From contig BSBM01000762.1 of assembly GCA_027924585.1 (NCBI GenBank), positions 11,132,501 through 11,196,500 of the forward strand: a DNA stretch of 64,000 nucleotides. Reading direction: 5' to 3'. The translations under genes were made by a program, and so were the position numbers. The stretch is from Larix kaempferi (taxonomy: Eukaryota; Streptophyta; Pinopsida; Pinales; Pinaceae). Under the pieces are notes generated by a model. That model did no database searches. It saw nothing but the letters and a program-made list of their open reading frames with translations, and was not told where the DNA came from. Below are positions 45,784-58,348 of this stretch, in pieces; the first letter of the stretch is position 1; each line of letters opens with the position of its first letter.

Positions 45784-47580
45784 ATTATGTCCTATTACCC
45801 CGTAGATTAGACCATTCAAGTTAGGTCACGAGGGACAATGCTAAGATCGGCAACTTCCAAGAGATGCACCCACTGTCACCTCAGTGCACTCTCCTCTCTC
45901 TTTAAGCCTGCTCCTTCGGCCAAGGGAAGCTTCCCAAATATGAGATAGAAATAGACCTATAAGATATGCAACAAGAACAAATCTATCTCTACAAGATCTT
46001 CCCACTATGTTAGTAGATTTGTGCCTTAATGGAGTCAACAAGATATCCAAAAAATATTTAATGACTAGGAAGGTTTAGGAGCAAATCAACTTAGTACTGG
46101 TTGGAAATTAAGATGAATCGATTTTCTGCAATAAAATCCAGCAACATAAACTTGCAAGAATACTCAAAATAGACCATGAAAATGCCACAAAAAGTACCTC
46201 CCGACGATCACCAACCAAAGGAGACTCAACCCCCCCCCCATGGCACACTTGTTTTGACGGATGAATACTGGAGTTCGTAACTGATTTCACCTTCAAATCT
46301 GTAATAACTTGTTGTAATGGTTGAAAGGCTTGATTTGGCACCTCAAAACCCCCCAAGGTCAACCACCAAGACTTGGAGATGAACTAGGAACCCTTTGCAA
46401 CCACTAGGGTTTGATCTTCTTGTCAAAATGGACCTGCAAAACACTCATAACAGATCTGCAACAAGGCTGTAGCAGCCTTTAGAGAGTGATGTCACCCTCC
46501 TTAGGGCTGAAGTCACCCTAAATTAGGGCTTTTTGGTGTTGCAAAACAACTTTTATTGGATTTTTTCACCTTTTTATGGATTTTCCAACAATATAACAAC
46601 TTCATAAATTTGTAACAGTAGTAATATTTCAGAATTGAACAGGTAAAAGAATTGCAATGGTAAAAAATAAATATTTTTGATTTTCTCAAAAATATTTGAT
46701 TTTTAGGGCTTTTTTATTTTTTTATTTTCTGTATTTTTTCTGATATATAATACAAGGAATTTTGTGAAATTATCATTTTGGTGAAGATGAGATAATTAGA
46801 TGTAAATCTTATTCCTTCTGGGCACGAAATCGGGGTTAACATTTCTCCTAAGAATTAGTAATTCAATATTTGAATGAACTAGAGCAAAGCTAAGAAACCC
46901 TAGGTTGTGTTAGCTTTGACCTAGTTAGGGCAAAGAAAGATGCCAAGGCCCAAACAAGAGAGACCCTTCAAGAGAAATGTCTCACTTAAAAGATTATACT
47001 ATTATGCATAAAAAGTTAAAACCCTAAGTTACTCCTAACCTTGGATGCCTCCGACAATGCAAGACAAGAGACTCAGAAATCTTACCACGAATGAGAAGAA
47101 AAGGAGAAGAGATTAACGTCTCAAGAATCCTTCCACCTTAGACAAGCCTTGAGAGATAGTAAAGAAGCCTCATGCATCAACTTTATCCTTGAAAAACCCT
47201 AGAATTCACCAAGGAAGGAAGTGCATGCCACTTGAAAGCTCATCTACACAAGAAGAAAAAGAAATAATGTCTTATTTGATCCCATGATCTTACTTACAAA
47301 TGAGAGGAGGATGTCTTATTTATATGAGAAAAGACATTCCTTTTCAAAAAAGACATAACTTTTCCCTCCTCTAAGCTGACCTACCTAATTTTGTCTTTAA
47401 AATTACTTTTAATGATTTTTTAGGGTTTGTCACCCACAATTCGGGGACTAAACCTCATAAAAGATAAAATAATGATAAAAAATGCTGACATGCTTCAACT
47501 TGATCATGAGTTGAGCTTGGAAGGAGGACGTCATGCCCCATGTAACCCCAACAATTATCTTTTTCCCTCAACGCCCTCCT
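45784..47580 (-). mobile_element. Second family-2 copy (degraded)
   Basis: Similarity to 42284-44850 is patchy but in the same order. It includes an early CTATTACC, a GTCACCTC block, CTTAATGGAGTCAA and the late CGTCATGCCCCATGTAACCCC near 47529. No coding region was recognised. It starts immediately after unit E, which may be inserted at its edge. Confidence 0.4.
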
Positions 47581-49629
47581 TAGGTTGGCACGACCTCTTC
47601 AAGTATGCTTGGATGGTGGACGATTTTCTCTTCAAAACCAAGATGACCAAGAGGGAGGGATGATACAACAAGATAAATTTCAAGGAGGTACAATGAGGTG
47701 TGCTAAGGTGGGTATGACAACCCTTACAAGGGAAATCGCCTTCTACAAAGCATAAACCATAAGTGTGGCTAGGATCCCCAAGCCATGTGTCCTAATGGAT
47801 TAATCCCAAGGTGCACTGGAGCAGCCACCCAGGGCATAAATGTCCAACATGATGAGGGACTTCCACCCATCAAGGGATGGTTAGCAAATCCACAAGGCTA
47901 GCACTCCTCAAAATGAGAACCAAGAGAACCTGCCATGACCAAACCAAGGGTCATGAGCCCCACTAGACCAACTCTTTTATATAAACAAACTTGGACTTTT
48001 ACAATGGAAAAAAGACCCCCCTCTTTGGCACATCCAATAGGGTGCACTGCTAAGAATCTGGCGTGTAACATGTCCTATACGAATTTGGTATGAAACTCGT
48101 TATGTTGTAGGATAGAAAAGTGTTTGTTCCGTTGTCATTGGATAGCAAGTTACTCCATCAAGAGTTAGCTACATTGATGGTGTTTCTCCTACAATTGTTT
48201 TACCAATAGTTGAACAGTACTAGAGTCTTGGCAGTGTCAGTGTTATAGCAAATTAAATCTACAATACTACAATTCTAATCGAGAACAAAAAATATTTGAC
48301 AAAAAACTCAAGGTATTAACTACTCGAACTCTTGATAAACTCGCAATAAAGTAACTAACTCATGATACCTTGATTCATGGACAGATGGATATCACAAGTA
48401 CAAAAAATGCAAAAAAATGGATAGAGATGTTCAAGTGACAAGGATTACTTGTGTGTCAATAATCTAAAGATGGGAGAAAGGAGTGTTTAAACGTTGTGAA
48501 TCATTTAAATGATATTGACACGAGAGTTTAGGGGGAGTTTCAGATAGAAGAGATCCCAAGGAAGCTGAAATTGGAGAGCTCTAAAAGCCCTAATCTTTGG
48601 TCTTTGATACTAACTAATCTAACCACAATTACAATAATGCAAATGCTCACATAAAACACACAAGAATAACGCAAATACTCAAAAAGGAGAATGTTGTACA
48701 CCCTACATTGTATGAAGCAGTTAAATAGTTACAAAATTGATGGAGAATGATATAATTACATATTTGTGGAGAATGATCATCTTTGACCAAGTCTCCTAGG
48801 GCTACATGTATAAAATACAAAGTTAAGTGAGTGATCATCTTTCGACCAAGTCACATATGAGATATTTACAATGAGGTAAGTTAGATACAAAATATAACAA
48901 TACAAAAAAGGAAAAATATAAATAGAATATATATTTCGACTCTATTCACTGGGAACTACGGACTAAGTCTCATATATAAAGTCATGTATACATGAGGTAT
49001 ACAATGCCTTCTGTTGAAAGTTTTCGTTTCATTTTGAAAAAGTACCTTCATTGAAGATCTCCAAAAGAATAAATGATGAAATTTGTTGAAACCAATTAAC
49101 TTGACTAAAGTAGTAGTTTGACAATGCAATTACTAGTTGAGTAGTATCTTGATTACCTTGGGTATCAAATTACAATTTGGTAATAGGGACACAATAAATC
49201 GCTTGACCATACTCATATCAAAAGGGGCCATGACTCCAAACCTTGGTAAGTTTATGTCCAGATTTTATTATTTCATACTAATTTAAAAAATAACAAGCAA
49301 CTCATGATTCAGTTATTTGTGAAATTCAAATCTAGGATTTGACATTAAAAAACGAAAATAATACACTTGAAAAGCACAAACCAAAGAAAAAATATCTCAC
49401 CTGCGACTTGAAAAGACGTATACTGATTTTCTGGAACCTCTGACTCAGTAACCCATGATGCTTTGTAACTGCCATAAGAAATCAAAGGAACTTCAAACAA
49501 GGTCTTAAATTCATCCAAAGTAAATCAAAAAGAAAATTGTCGGTAAGCCAATTTAATAATTTATTATTAGGGTAAACGAGTAATGATCATATCTAGTTGC
49601 ACTGAGTGAAACAAGGTGCTCTACAGCCC
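47581..49629. other. Unassigned sequence
   Basis: About 2 kb without recognised genes or repeats. Frames are short. The first part may belong to the preceding family-2 element. Confidence 0.35.
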
Positions 49630-49731
49630 AGTATAAGGGAGATGTTGTAACATGTGTGAGTTTGTCGAGTTTGTCGAGTGTAGTATGAGGGAGATGTTGT
49701 AACATGTGTGTTTGTCGAGTTTGTCGAGTAA
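49630..49731. repeat. Two-copy tandem repeat, period about 52 bp
   Basis: AGTATAAGGGAGATGTTGTA and AGTATGAGGGAGATGTTGTA each lead into CATGTGTG and TTTGTCGAGTTTGTCGAG. The second copy lacks two bases. Confidence 0.85.
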
Positions 49732-49949
49732 CATAACAAAATAATAACAAAATATAATTTAAAATATTGTTTGGTTGGCCATTAATAAAAAAAAGACGTG
49801 TATTTTCTAAATATTTCCGAAATGAAATCATTAACTATATAAACATGCAAGCTATCAACTATATAAACATTACATCCATGTTTGTTCATAAAATAAAATA
49901 TTATGAAAAGTAATTAAAAAATAGATGTCCGTTCATAAAATAAAAACTT

Positions 49950-50059
49950 AAACCTGGATCTATCAATCAAGAGAGATCAAATTTCTTGAGTTTAAATTTT
50001 TTTTTAAAAATACAGCTCAAGAAATTGGATCCCTCTCGGTGCTTGATAGATACGGGTTT
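49950..50059. repeat. Imperfect foldback, about 42-bp arms
   Basis: The left arm (49950-49990, AAACCTGGATCTATCAATC to TTTCTTGAG) and the right arm (50016-50059) are imperfect reverse complements. The loop is AT-rich, about 25 nt. The shape is that of a small foldback transposon or a microRNA-like precursor; neither can be decided. Confidence 0.75.
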
Positions 50060-52490
50060 AAGATGGATCTATGTTGGTACTTTAACAATTGAGTTAGAAA
50101 GTACATTGTGGAATAAAGTCAATTTATGTCTTTACATTAGAAAATTAATTATTTAAGAACAATGGGAATTCAAAGTGAACAGTTATTCCCATATATTCAC
50201 AATGGATTTTCAAATATTGAATTAATGACTATTCGAATGGTTTCTCCCTCCAGTGTTGATGTGAATTCTTTGCTATTATTGTATGCATATTACCAATATG
50301 GTATCAGAAGCATGATAAGAGTTGACAGCTGTAACACGATGAAGGTCAAAGTGTAACTGTAACAATGTTGTGGCATACAAACAAGGTAGCATGACCAAGC
50401 AATTATTTGGCACACGAGGAGCAAAACAAGAATTGTGATCTTTCAAATTCCTGAGAGAAACAAGAAGCAGACCCAGGAATAGTAACAAGAGCATTAACAA
50501 CCCCCAACAAGCACAAAAAATGTGTTGTAACAGGAGCAATAACCCCAAACAAGCACAGAAATTGATGTTGTAACAATCAAAGTTTGGCAATGTAAAAATC
50601 AAAATTTGGTGCTGTAACAATCAGAATTAGCATTGAAAACAATCCAGAACAACATCAAATTTTGTGCAAAACAAGCCCATACAGGCATGCATCCCGTGCC
50701 ACGCACACAAAAGAAACAACAGATCATACAGCAATGTACAAAATAGCCCTGAAACAGGTGAGTGAGACAAGCATGCAAGATGGGCATGGAACCAACAAAA
50801 AAAAGGGAAGAAAACAAAAGTTTTGCACAGAAATGAAAGAAATTGTGCACAAAAATCAAGAAAGTTCACAAAGAAATCAAGACAGTGGACATGCACATAA
50901 TTCAATATGGGCATGGTAACAGAGACACTTCCCAATGTAGGTCAACTTGCATACAATTTGAAGAATTTTCTACACAAAATTTAAAGTTTTTTTCCTCGTA
51001 ATTTGAGACAATTCTTGCATGGAATTCAAGAATTCAAAGCATTTTGTGCACAGAAATCAAGAAGCAAGCCCCAAGACACAGAAATTTGTACAGAATAAGA
51101 GCAAACACCTACAGTGTAATTTTTTGGGTGATAACCCAATTCAGAGGCAACAAAATTTGTGAATTCTGAGTGATGAAAATTCATAATTCTAGTTCAGGTA
51201 TTGTTCTAAGGTTGAATTTCGTATTTTATCAGCACTAAACAAATTTCCTTTAATAGCAAAAATGCATAGCAGTAGCAGAGGCCACTCAGCAGTCTATGAC
51301 GGCTATCCTGATGTTGAGTATGAACATAGTCAAGTGGTAGGCAATATCAGTCATCTATAGGCGAGCAGTGTGACAACAGTGACAGCAGGGAAGTTAAATA
51401 AATTCCAGACAAAATGTCCAAAGGATGATCAATCCAAAATTAAAGTTCTAGGTGGAAGATAAATCCATAAGGTAGAATTAACTACCGCATCAAGAATTTG
51501 TTGGGAGGCTGCAGACCTATTTCTGGGTCGAAAATAAATCTGAGGAAAAAGTATGGCAGCATGCACAAAACTGTTTCCTAGTGGCAGAGGAATCTTGAGG
51601 TGACAGCATAATCTACAGTCATGTACCCACAAGTAGTGTGGAGGAAAGACCACATGTTCAGCTGACAAATAATATCGGAAGGAGTTGGGTGCAGCACGAG
51701 GTGTGTGGTGCAGTACATCACAATAGGAAGAGGATGGATGGTTGGAGAAGGGAGATGTAAAGTGTTCTCAAATTCTGATTTTGTCGTTTGGTGCACATTT
51801 GTAATTCAGATTAAGAGTTGTAGATGTGGCTATAACCCACATAAGGCAAACTTGGAAGGACATATTGATTTTTGGAGGCAGTCATTAGGCTGGGAGGCCA
51901 AAAGACGAGAGAGATGGAAAATGAAACATTGCCAAGACAGTCATGCTAGACAAAAATACTGAATTTTGTTGGTGGGAAAATAATAGTATATGAGAAATCA
52001 AAATTGGAAAGCTCCAAGAGGTATCCACAGTGTCGGTTATTGTACACCAGAAGAAGCAGGAGAAAATGGTTGGAGGTAATTTCTTGCTTTGGGATTCTAT
52101 TCTTCCTTTTTGGAGTTTGTTAAAAGATTGCAAAATTTATATTCTCATAAGTTTGACCAATGGAAGCATGTAGATGTTTTCAGATGTGAGATGGATAGCT
52201 GGTAATTTGGCATGAGCATCTAACAGAAAATGATGAATAGGAGGGACTAGTATGTTTCCATTGTGGAAGCTAAGTCCACAGCAGAAACATTTATGGTAGG
52301 GAAAAGTAAGACCCATGTGGTTGAAGGGCATGGGGATGTACACCTATAGCTAACAAGCAATAAGAAGTTTATAATCAAAATTGATCTTTAAATTCTTGGT
52401 CTAGTGGAATTTTGCTTTCTATTAGCCAAATTCAAAATTGGAGAGAAAGTCCGCATGTAGTTGTGTTCACAACTGGGAGATGGTTAGTGA
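50060..52490. other. Unassigned, possibly decayed copia interior
   Basis: No clear domain is readable, and the open frames are short. Because a copia integrase fragment follows on the plus strand (52700-53060), this may be the decayed gag-protease part of that element. That is inference only. Confidence 0.3.
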
Positions 52491-52706
52491 AAGAGCACGG
52501 GTTGTACAGGGTTGTGGATGTGGTAATGAACAAGTCAGAGGATGTGACAGATTCATAAGAAATGGTGGAAAATGGACATATCAATGATAGCTTTGGGAGT
52601 GGAAGAGCATGGGTTGTACAGGGTTGTGGATGTAGTAATGAACAAGTCAGAGGATGTGACAGATTCATAAGAAATGGTGGAAAATGGACATATCAATGCT
52701 AGCTCA
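52491..52706. repeat. Two-copy 112-bp tandem duplication
   Basis: Copies start AAGAGCACGGGTTGTACAGG (52491) and AAGAGCATGGGTTGTACAGG (52603). Both continue through GGATGTGACAGATTCATAAG and CATATCAATG. They differ at only a few bases, so the duplication is young. Confidence 0.92.
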
Positions 52707-53060
52707 CTTTGACATCAAAGGTATGGGCATTTGTGTTTCCTGCATCTCTCTTCTGAGTAGGTAAGAGATGGTTGTTGGGCAACCTACTATTCAAAAGAAG
52801 GGAGATGTGCAGCATGTTTGGCTATAAGAAGCACAAGGAGGTTGTCGACACAAGTAGAGCTTGGAGAGCAAGTTAAATGTTGGAAATTGTGCATACAGAG
52901 ATTCATGATCCATTGGTTACACCATCACTGTCAGGTCTCTGGCACTTTCTGTTTCTTGTGAATGAATTTTCACAAAGACTACAGTTCTTTTTTCTCAAAG
53001 AAAAGTCAAATGCCTTGTATACTCTGAAAATGTCTAAGCCAAAGCTTGAAGAAGAATGAA
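52700..53060 (+). pseudogene. Ty1/copia integrase fragment
   Basis: The plus strand encodes parts of the pre-integrase zinc region (EMVVGQPTIQ, then CSMFGYKKHKE). The start of the integrase core follows (LEIVHTEIHDPLVTPSLSGL, then FLVNEFSQRLQFFFLKEKS). The first catalytic position, usually H-T/S-D, reads H-T-E. Frameshifts and a TAA before the ATG at 52877 break the frame, and the rest of the core is missing. It is a different element from the copia at 14-21 kb. Confidence 0.7.
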
Positions 53061-53594
53061 GTAGAATGATAAACATTCTTAGGTTAAATAGTGAAGAGGA
53101 GCTTGAAATGTAATATTTGGTTTAGTTGCATATGATGATGCCACAAGTACAAAATTGCTTTTTGTTGAACATTTTAACCAATCAAAAGCATATAGGCTTT
53201 TGGAAAATTGCATCCCTTTATAAATTAAGTTGTGAGCAACAATGTCAAAGTTGTTGAAAAAACAAATCTGAATCAAGTTTATGGTGGCTGGTTTGAGGCT
53301 GAAATATCAACTGATCTGCGAGGAAGATGGATGCAGAATGGTAAACACTGGACAGTCATCATGATATGATAAGAAGGTAGCAAAGGAGGTAGGAGATGCC
53401 AAGAATGCTTCCGAAAAAGCAGGAAATTTGTTGATTCAAATGGTTAGATAAACTTGGAGATAAAACGAAGAGGAACTTCCATACTTAATGATGGAGGATG
53501 AAGTGGGAGGCAAGAAAAAGCAGGTGAGCAATGTGTCCAGTAGGGTTTTGTTGATTTGGTGTATGCATAAGAAACATGGCACTCTCCCTTTAGG

Positions 53595-54914
53595 CCACAT
53601 GTCGCAAAAGGGACTTTGGCTCTTGGATTGAAGGCAATAGAAGATCTATTTTGGCACACTTGTGAATTCTCTAAGAAGTTCATGACTTTTGTATTTTTTG
53701 AGTCCCTTTGGGCACTGAATGTTTATCTTTCCATATCCCGACAAATTTTGGTGTTGATCTTGCTTGCAAGAAAGCGAATTCGTGGGGGCGACTCTCTGGA
53801 GGAGACTCTCTCTCTCTCTCTCTCTCTGCGACTTCATGTGACAGGGGGTTTTCTTGTGTTGAGTTTGCTTAGCATTCGATTCTAGTTTCTCCTTGTTATT
53901 CTTGCATGCATTTCTTCTCTAGTAGATTTCAATTGGATTACAATTTTAGTTTCACTTATTGTGTGTCCATGGGGGTTTTACAGGAGGGACACACTTGGCA
54001 TCTTTGGGCATCAACCGAACATGGAAATAAATCTTCAAGTTGACAACGTTGGACAAAGGGAAACAATTCTCGACATCTCTCAATTTTGAGTAAATCCGAT
54101 CTTTCTCTCTCTCTTGTTTCTATTGTCAGCATAATAAAATTAACTAAAACCCTCATTCAACTAAAATACAAAAAATTCTACCAGTCACATTGCTTTAAAT
54201 TTCACAATTTCCAAACTTGGGTATTTTTCCTAGCCCCCTAGGCACCCAAAACACCCCTAGGGCGTCGTCTCTCTGGACTCCTTTGCCCATTAGTTAAGCA
54301 CCGGTCTGCCTAGGCCAATTTGCACTTCCTGGTTTGGTGACTATCTTTCGTCTGTTGTGACTGTCGTTTGCTTGGGTGTTTTGAAATTGACTCATTTATT
54401 GATCAAGCAAATCAAATCTAGTATTAGGAGTAATATAATTGCAAAACCAACCTCTACTCTGGGCATTTCCAATTTGTTAAGCTCATTCTCCCTAGGGTAG
54501 CGATTTGATCATTTACACCAAGCACTATCATCCTATATCAACATACTTAAACTAACTATTGAGGAATCATCAATCTGGATTGCATCACTATTATTTAAAT
54601 CTTTTCCAATCCCCTAAGCCTTACTCAGTAGCAGATCCATTTTGGTCTAGAGTTTCATCACCAAGGTATCTCATTTATTAAATTCCATAGGCCTTTTTGG
54701 GTATCCTGTCTTCCGATCTTCCCACAAGGTTAGGATAGGGTCTCCACATTAGCCATTATTCATTGGCTTAAAGTGAAGAGAATCCTGCTTGAAGTGACAA
54801 CCAATACATCTTTGGGGAGTATGATCCTCTATTTTCACCTCTTTAGCTGCATGTCCCCCTCTACCGTCCCGGATAGGATATCTGTTTGGGGCAGCTACAA
54901 GTTGTGTGATGACG
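53595..54914 (+). mobile_element. Family-1 LTR fragment, unit F
   Basis: Similarity to the R-U5 half of family-1 units in plus orientation starts near AAAGGGACTTTGGCTCTTGG. It ends GCAGCTACAAGTTGTGTGATGACG at 54914, a mutated form of the usual terminus. GTGACAACCAATACATCTTTGG near 54797 is a shared block. The U3 half is missing. A (CT)n run of 22 bases lies at 53806-53827. Confidence 0.6.
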
Positions 54915-55048
54915 GGACGGTTGGAACAAACCTTATGCTTGTAGTAACAGAAGCAAATTTGAAGCATTTGTTGAAAAGAGTTGGATCAGACTTGAAGCTA
55001 ACTTGAAGAAGACTTGGACTAGATTTGAAGCAGACTAGACCTGACATA

Positions 55049-55205
55049 AGTTGGAGCTTGTGTCTTCAGGGGGTTGTAGCCTCCTTCCAGTTGGAGCTCG
55101 TAAATCAAGGATTTGTAGCTTCCTTTTAGTCAGTGCTGATAAACAAAGGGGGTTGGAGCCTCCTTCCAGTTGGTGCTGGAGAATCTAAGAGATTGGTGTC
55201 TCCTC
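55049..55205. repeat. Four tandem copies of a ~40-bp repeat
   Basis: Units start AGTTGGAGCTTG, AGTTGGAGCTCG, AGTCAGTGCTGA and AGTTGGTGCTGG at 55049, 55089, 55128 and 55168. Each has a GGGGGTTGTAGCCTCC-like second half. Such arrays occur in plant LTRs, but no LTR boundary was found here. Confidence 0.85.
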
Positions 55206-55682
55206 ATGATGTAAAAGACTATGGTTTTTATCAATATGATCTATTGAGTTTTTCCATATACATCTTGTGTACATTCTTGTGATTAACTATCTTGTTTACT
55301 ATCTTGTGTACATTAATGAATCGATTTACTAAAAAATACATAAAATATTTAAATTTTAAAGAAAAACAACATTTTCAAGATTTTAGGGTTGTTGTATGAC
55401 CCAGACCTATTGTTTGAAGGCCAAAGAGCACCTAGACTTGTTGTTTAGGGCTACTTTCATCCATAGTATTGCCCACCATTTATTTTAAGCCTTTACGGTG
55501 ATTTTCATGACTTTTTACTACTACAAAGGTCACAACAGGCACAGATTTGCTTCAAAATTGTTGTACGAGGGTTTGAACAGCTTCAACCTAAGTTGCACGA
55601 AACGGGGAAATGGGGACGAAACAGGGAAACTTCAAAATAGGGGAAACGTGACCCCCACAAATTTTGGAAACGAGGAAACGCA

Positions 55683-55703
55683 ATATATATATATATATAT
55701 ATA
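55683..55703. repeat. (AT)n microsatellite
   Basis: About ten AT dinucleotides follow AAACGCA and precede AATAAATGAG. Confidence 0.9.
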
Positions 55704-56369
55704 ATAAATGAGAAAGGACATTTAAAAAAATGAATGTGAAATATAAATCATCAATCATATATGTCAACGAATCATTGCCTATATTGGGATCCTATTAATC
55801 AATAGCACCCTATGCCTCCCTCCTCTAGGCTCTAGCCCTTGCCTCTAACTTGAATTTCAAAGTTGATCCTCCAAGGACATTAGTCAACGGCTCAACACCC
55901 TACAATTTTGATGAAACTTCCTAATCCAATCGTTAAAATAAGGTAGAAAAAGCTTCCCATGCTTAATTAATGATTTTGCATGAGTGAAGAGTACATTTTT
56001 ACTAAGGTCACGACAGAGGAGTTCAACAATCAACACCACCAACATCAAGGTACATATAGGGGTTGATGTGCTTGATTAAATGCCAATTCCATACCCTCAT
56101 ACATGATAGAATCTGGTGGAAACCTTGCAATCCTAAAATCCTGAAAAACTATTAAGTCTGTTGAATTCTAAATGGGATTTAAAATTCTACTTTTTGCATG
56201 TGAAATCCAATGAGGTTGGAACCACTCTCAAACATCCTGAAACAATTAATGGTAATGTTAAAAAATTAAGTAAAATAAAGATAACATTACCATTAATATC
56301 ACCAAATACTATTGCACCATGGGGATATTGCGTTGTTTTTTTGAGTCCGTAGGCACCCACGCAAATTGC

Positions 56370-56557
56370 TAGACAAACCGACCGATTGTTTAAATAACTT
56401 GGCCGATCAGACCGGTTCGGTCTTGAACCGGCTGATTCGGTGTCCAAATCGGTCGGTTCGGTACTGAACCAATTTGCAAACCGAGTTGATTTGGTTCCTT
56501 ATCAAACCGGTAGATCGACCGATTCCGAAACTAGTTTGACCGATTTTTAAAACTATG
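56370..56557. mobile_element. Remnant of a hAT-like MITE
   Basis: The right end reads CCGATTTTTAAAACTATG, an inverted CATAGT...AAAAATCGG terminus like that of the MITE at 41503. The body is full of GGTTCGGT, CCGACCGATT and AACCGG motifs that pair with one another. The matching left end is not visible. It abuts the gypsy integrase fragment. Confidence 0.5.
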
Positions 56558-57430
56558 ATCGAGACAGTAGACTCTTGAGTACTTTCTGGTCCAGCCTATG
56601 GTTAATGATGGACACCAAGATGACCAAATCGATTGCCCTCCACCCCCAAACCGATGGACAGATAGAGGTGGTCAACAGGATGATTGTGCATCTCCTGAGA
56701 AGGTACAACAAAACCCTTCATGGCTCTCTTGGCTAGAGCCCCTTTCAGGTGTGCTTGGGGTTCCAACCATTAGCCCCAATTGACATAGCGTTGTCCATTA
56801 CTTCTACACATGATGATTCCTCCATTGCTTCTACACATGATGTATCCTCCCTTGCTCAAACTCAGGCTAGTCAGGCAACCAAATTTGTTGAACAGATCCA
56901 TCACATCCAACAGCAAGTTCATGATATTTTGCAGAAAGTCAATGATAAGTATAAGCAACGCCACAATGAATATCGAGTTCCACACAAGTACTAAGTGGGA
57001 TATAAGGTATGGTTTCATTTGCAGAAACAGCACCTCAAAGGACCCCATCTGAAACTCGAACCACTCCAATATGGGCCTTACACCATCACCAAGGCTGTGG
57101 ATGAGAATGCTTTTAAGTTTGGTATTCCCCTTTCCTCGACTTGCACCCTATATTTAATGTGGAGCTGCTTCAACCATATTTTCTACCTCTTGAACAGCTC
57201 AGAGGTAGTTGAGCACTTGGCCCATACAAAACTCAATCTTGTCTGCATTAAGCAGGCAACTGTTGATCGGATCATGGCCACTGAGATGAAGAGCAATCAC
57301 CAATAGAACATCCAACTGTATCAAGTCGTCAAAGCAGAGTAGCTTCTTCACGATGGAAAGTGGCTCAACATGAATCAGATTCAGCGAGAGTAGCGAGAGT
57401 TTCCCCATCTGATGGAGAAACTTGATGGAA
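56558..57430 (+). pseudogene. Ty3/gypsy integrase C-terminal part
   Basis: The plus strand encodes the second half of the integrase core (STFWSSLWLMMDTKMTKS, then LHPQTDGQIEVVNRM with the catalytic E). Next come SPFQVCLGFQPLAP, a region ending YKQRHNEYRVPHK, the GPY/F-type module (KLEPLQYGPYTITKAV) and the tail. About 27 residues before SPFQV are deleted and replaced by a stop. Further stops lie at 56992 and 57304. Integrase would insert the cDNA; this copy is dead. Its RT portion is not nearby. Confidence 0.85.
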
Positions 57431-57908
57431 TGGGGACCATTGCTCTCTAAGGGGGAAGGACTAATCTAGCTAGATACCAATGGCCACCCACTTGTTCCAC
57501 TGAGTTACAATGGTTCTTTATCTTCTTGGCAATTTTCTATGATTTTTCAGGTCCCAAACTTTCAGGGCTGATTTGAGGCTCTAAACGATGTTTTTTATCA
57601 TTCGGGGCCAGGTGTTGCTATGGCGTCCCCTCGCCCCATGAAAAGTTGTACTTCTCACTTAGTACAACGGTGACTAAAAGTGCAAAGGGACCGTTCAAAC
57701 ATATCCTAAATTTGGTTCTTCACGTGTATTTGTTAATCATTTTAATAACCGAGGCAGTTTCGACTGAATTGAACAGATTTTTATTGATTTTGCTGATTTG
57801 TAAAGTAATCAAATTGTCAGAATTTATTTCTATTTGTTTTGACACAGAATAAGTAATGAAATTCATATCAGAAGATAATGAAGTAGAAGATGAGAGTAGC
57901 AGGTTTAC
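57431..57908. other. Unassigned; possible start of a host intron
   Basis: No domain is recognised. If the exon at 57909-58213 is real, this stretch and the transposons beyond would lie in its first intron. Confidence 0.3.
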
Positions 57909-58213
57909 CCCTGGGCAAATACTCCACAACCGAGTCTCAAGGGCAATGCCAAGGAAGCAGACAGTATGGCTCCCCATTTATCGCCCCTCACGTAAAACCG
58001 GCGGGGCTCCGGAGGCTTGAACCCCGGGGGAGCAGAAAACGAAGGTGCGCCCATGGAACCGCCCGCTTGGCTGTCTTCGGTGGCAATTGAAGAGGCGGAT
58101 TCCTTCAGTTCAGCTGAAATAGGAGGGCACCAACGGCTTCCACGGAAGTTGAATTTCACAGGCGATGGTCTGAATAGAGATGGGCTACATGGGTATGCTA
58201 CTAGACCCGCCAT
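57909..58213 (-). CDS. Putative host gene, first exon (plastid thioredoxin-like)
   Basis: A minus-strand frame encodes MAGLVAYPCSPSLFRPSP, then a serine-rich, basic, plastid-transit-like segment. It then has GFKPPEPRRFYVRGDKWG and a hydrophobic stretch (LSASLALPLRLGCGVFAQ). From memory, FKPPEPKRF-type motifs followed by such a stretch occur at the start of plant glutaredoxin/thioredoxin-fold (GST-N-like) plastid proteins; this match is tentative. The ATG at 58213 is preferred over an in-frame ATG at 58267. A donor GTAAAC follows the exon (57908-57903), just before a stop. The frame is unbroken, unlike every other frame here. Downstream exons were not found. Confidence 0.5.
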
Positions 58214-58337
58214 TTTGGTGAATCTAAAACTGCTCGTGCTGACGGATAAAAAATGACTCTCGTCCACTCGCTCAATAAATGTGTGTCATACACGGGAAAT
58301 GTGGTAGGACGTTAAACAATTTTTCTAAAATGATAAA

Positions 58338-58348
58338 TCTATATAAAA
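58338..58348 (-). promoter_or_regulatory. Candidate TATA box of the host exon
   Basis: On the minus strand TTTATATAG lies about 130 bp upstream of the ATG at 58213. This spacing fits a plant promoter with a short 5' untranslated region. Confidence 0.4.
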
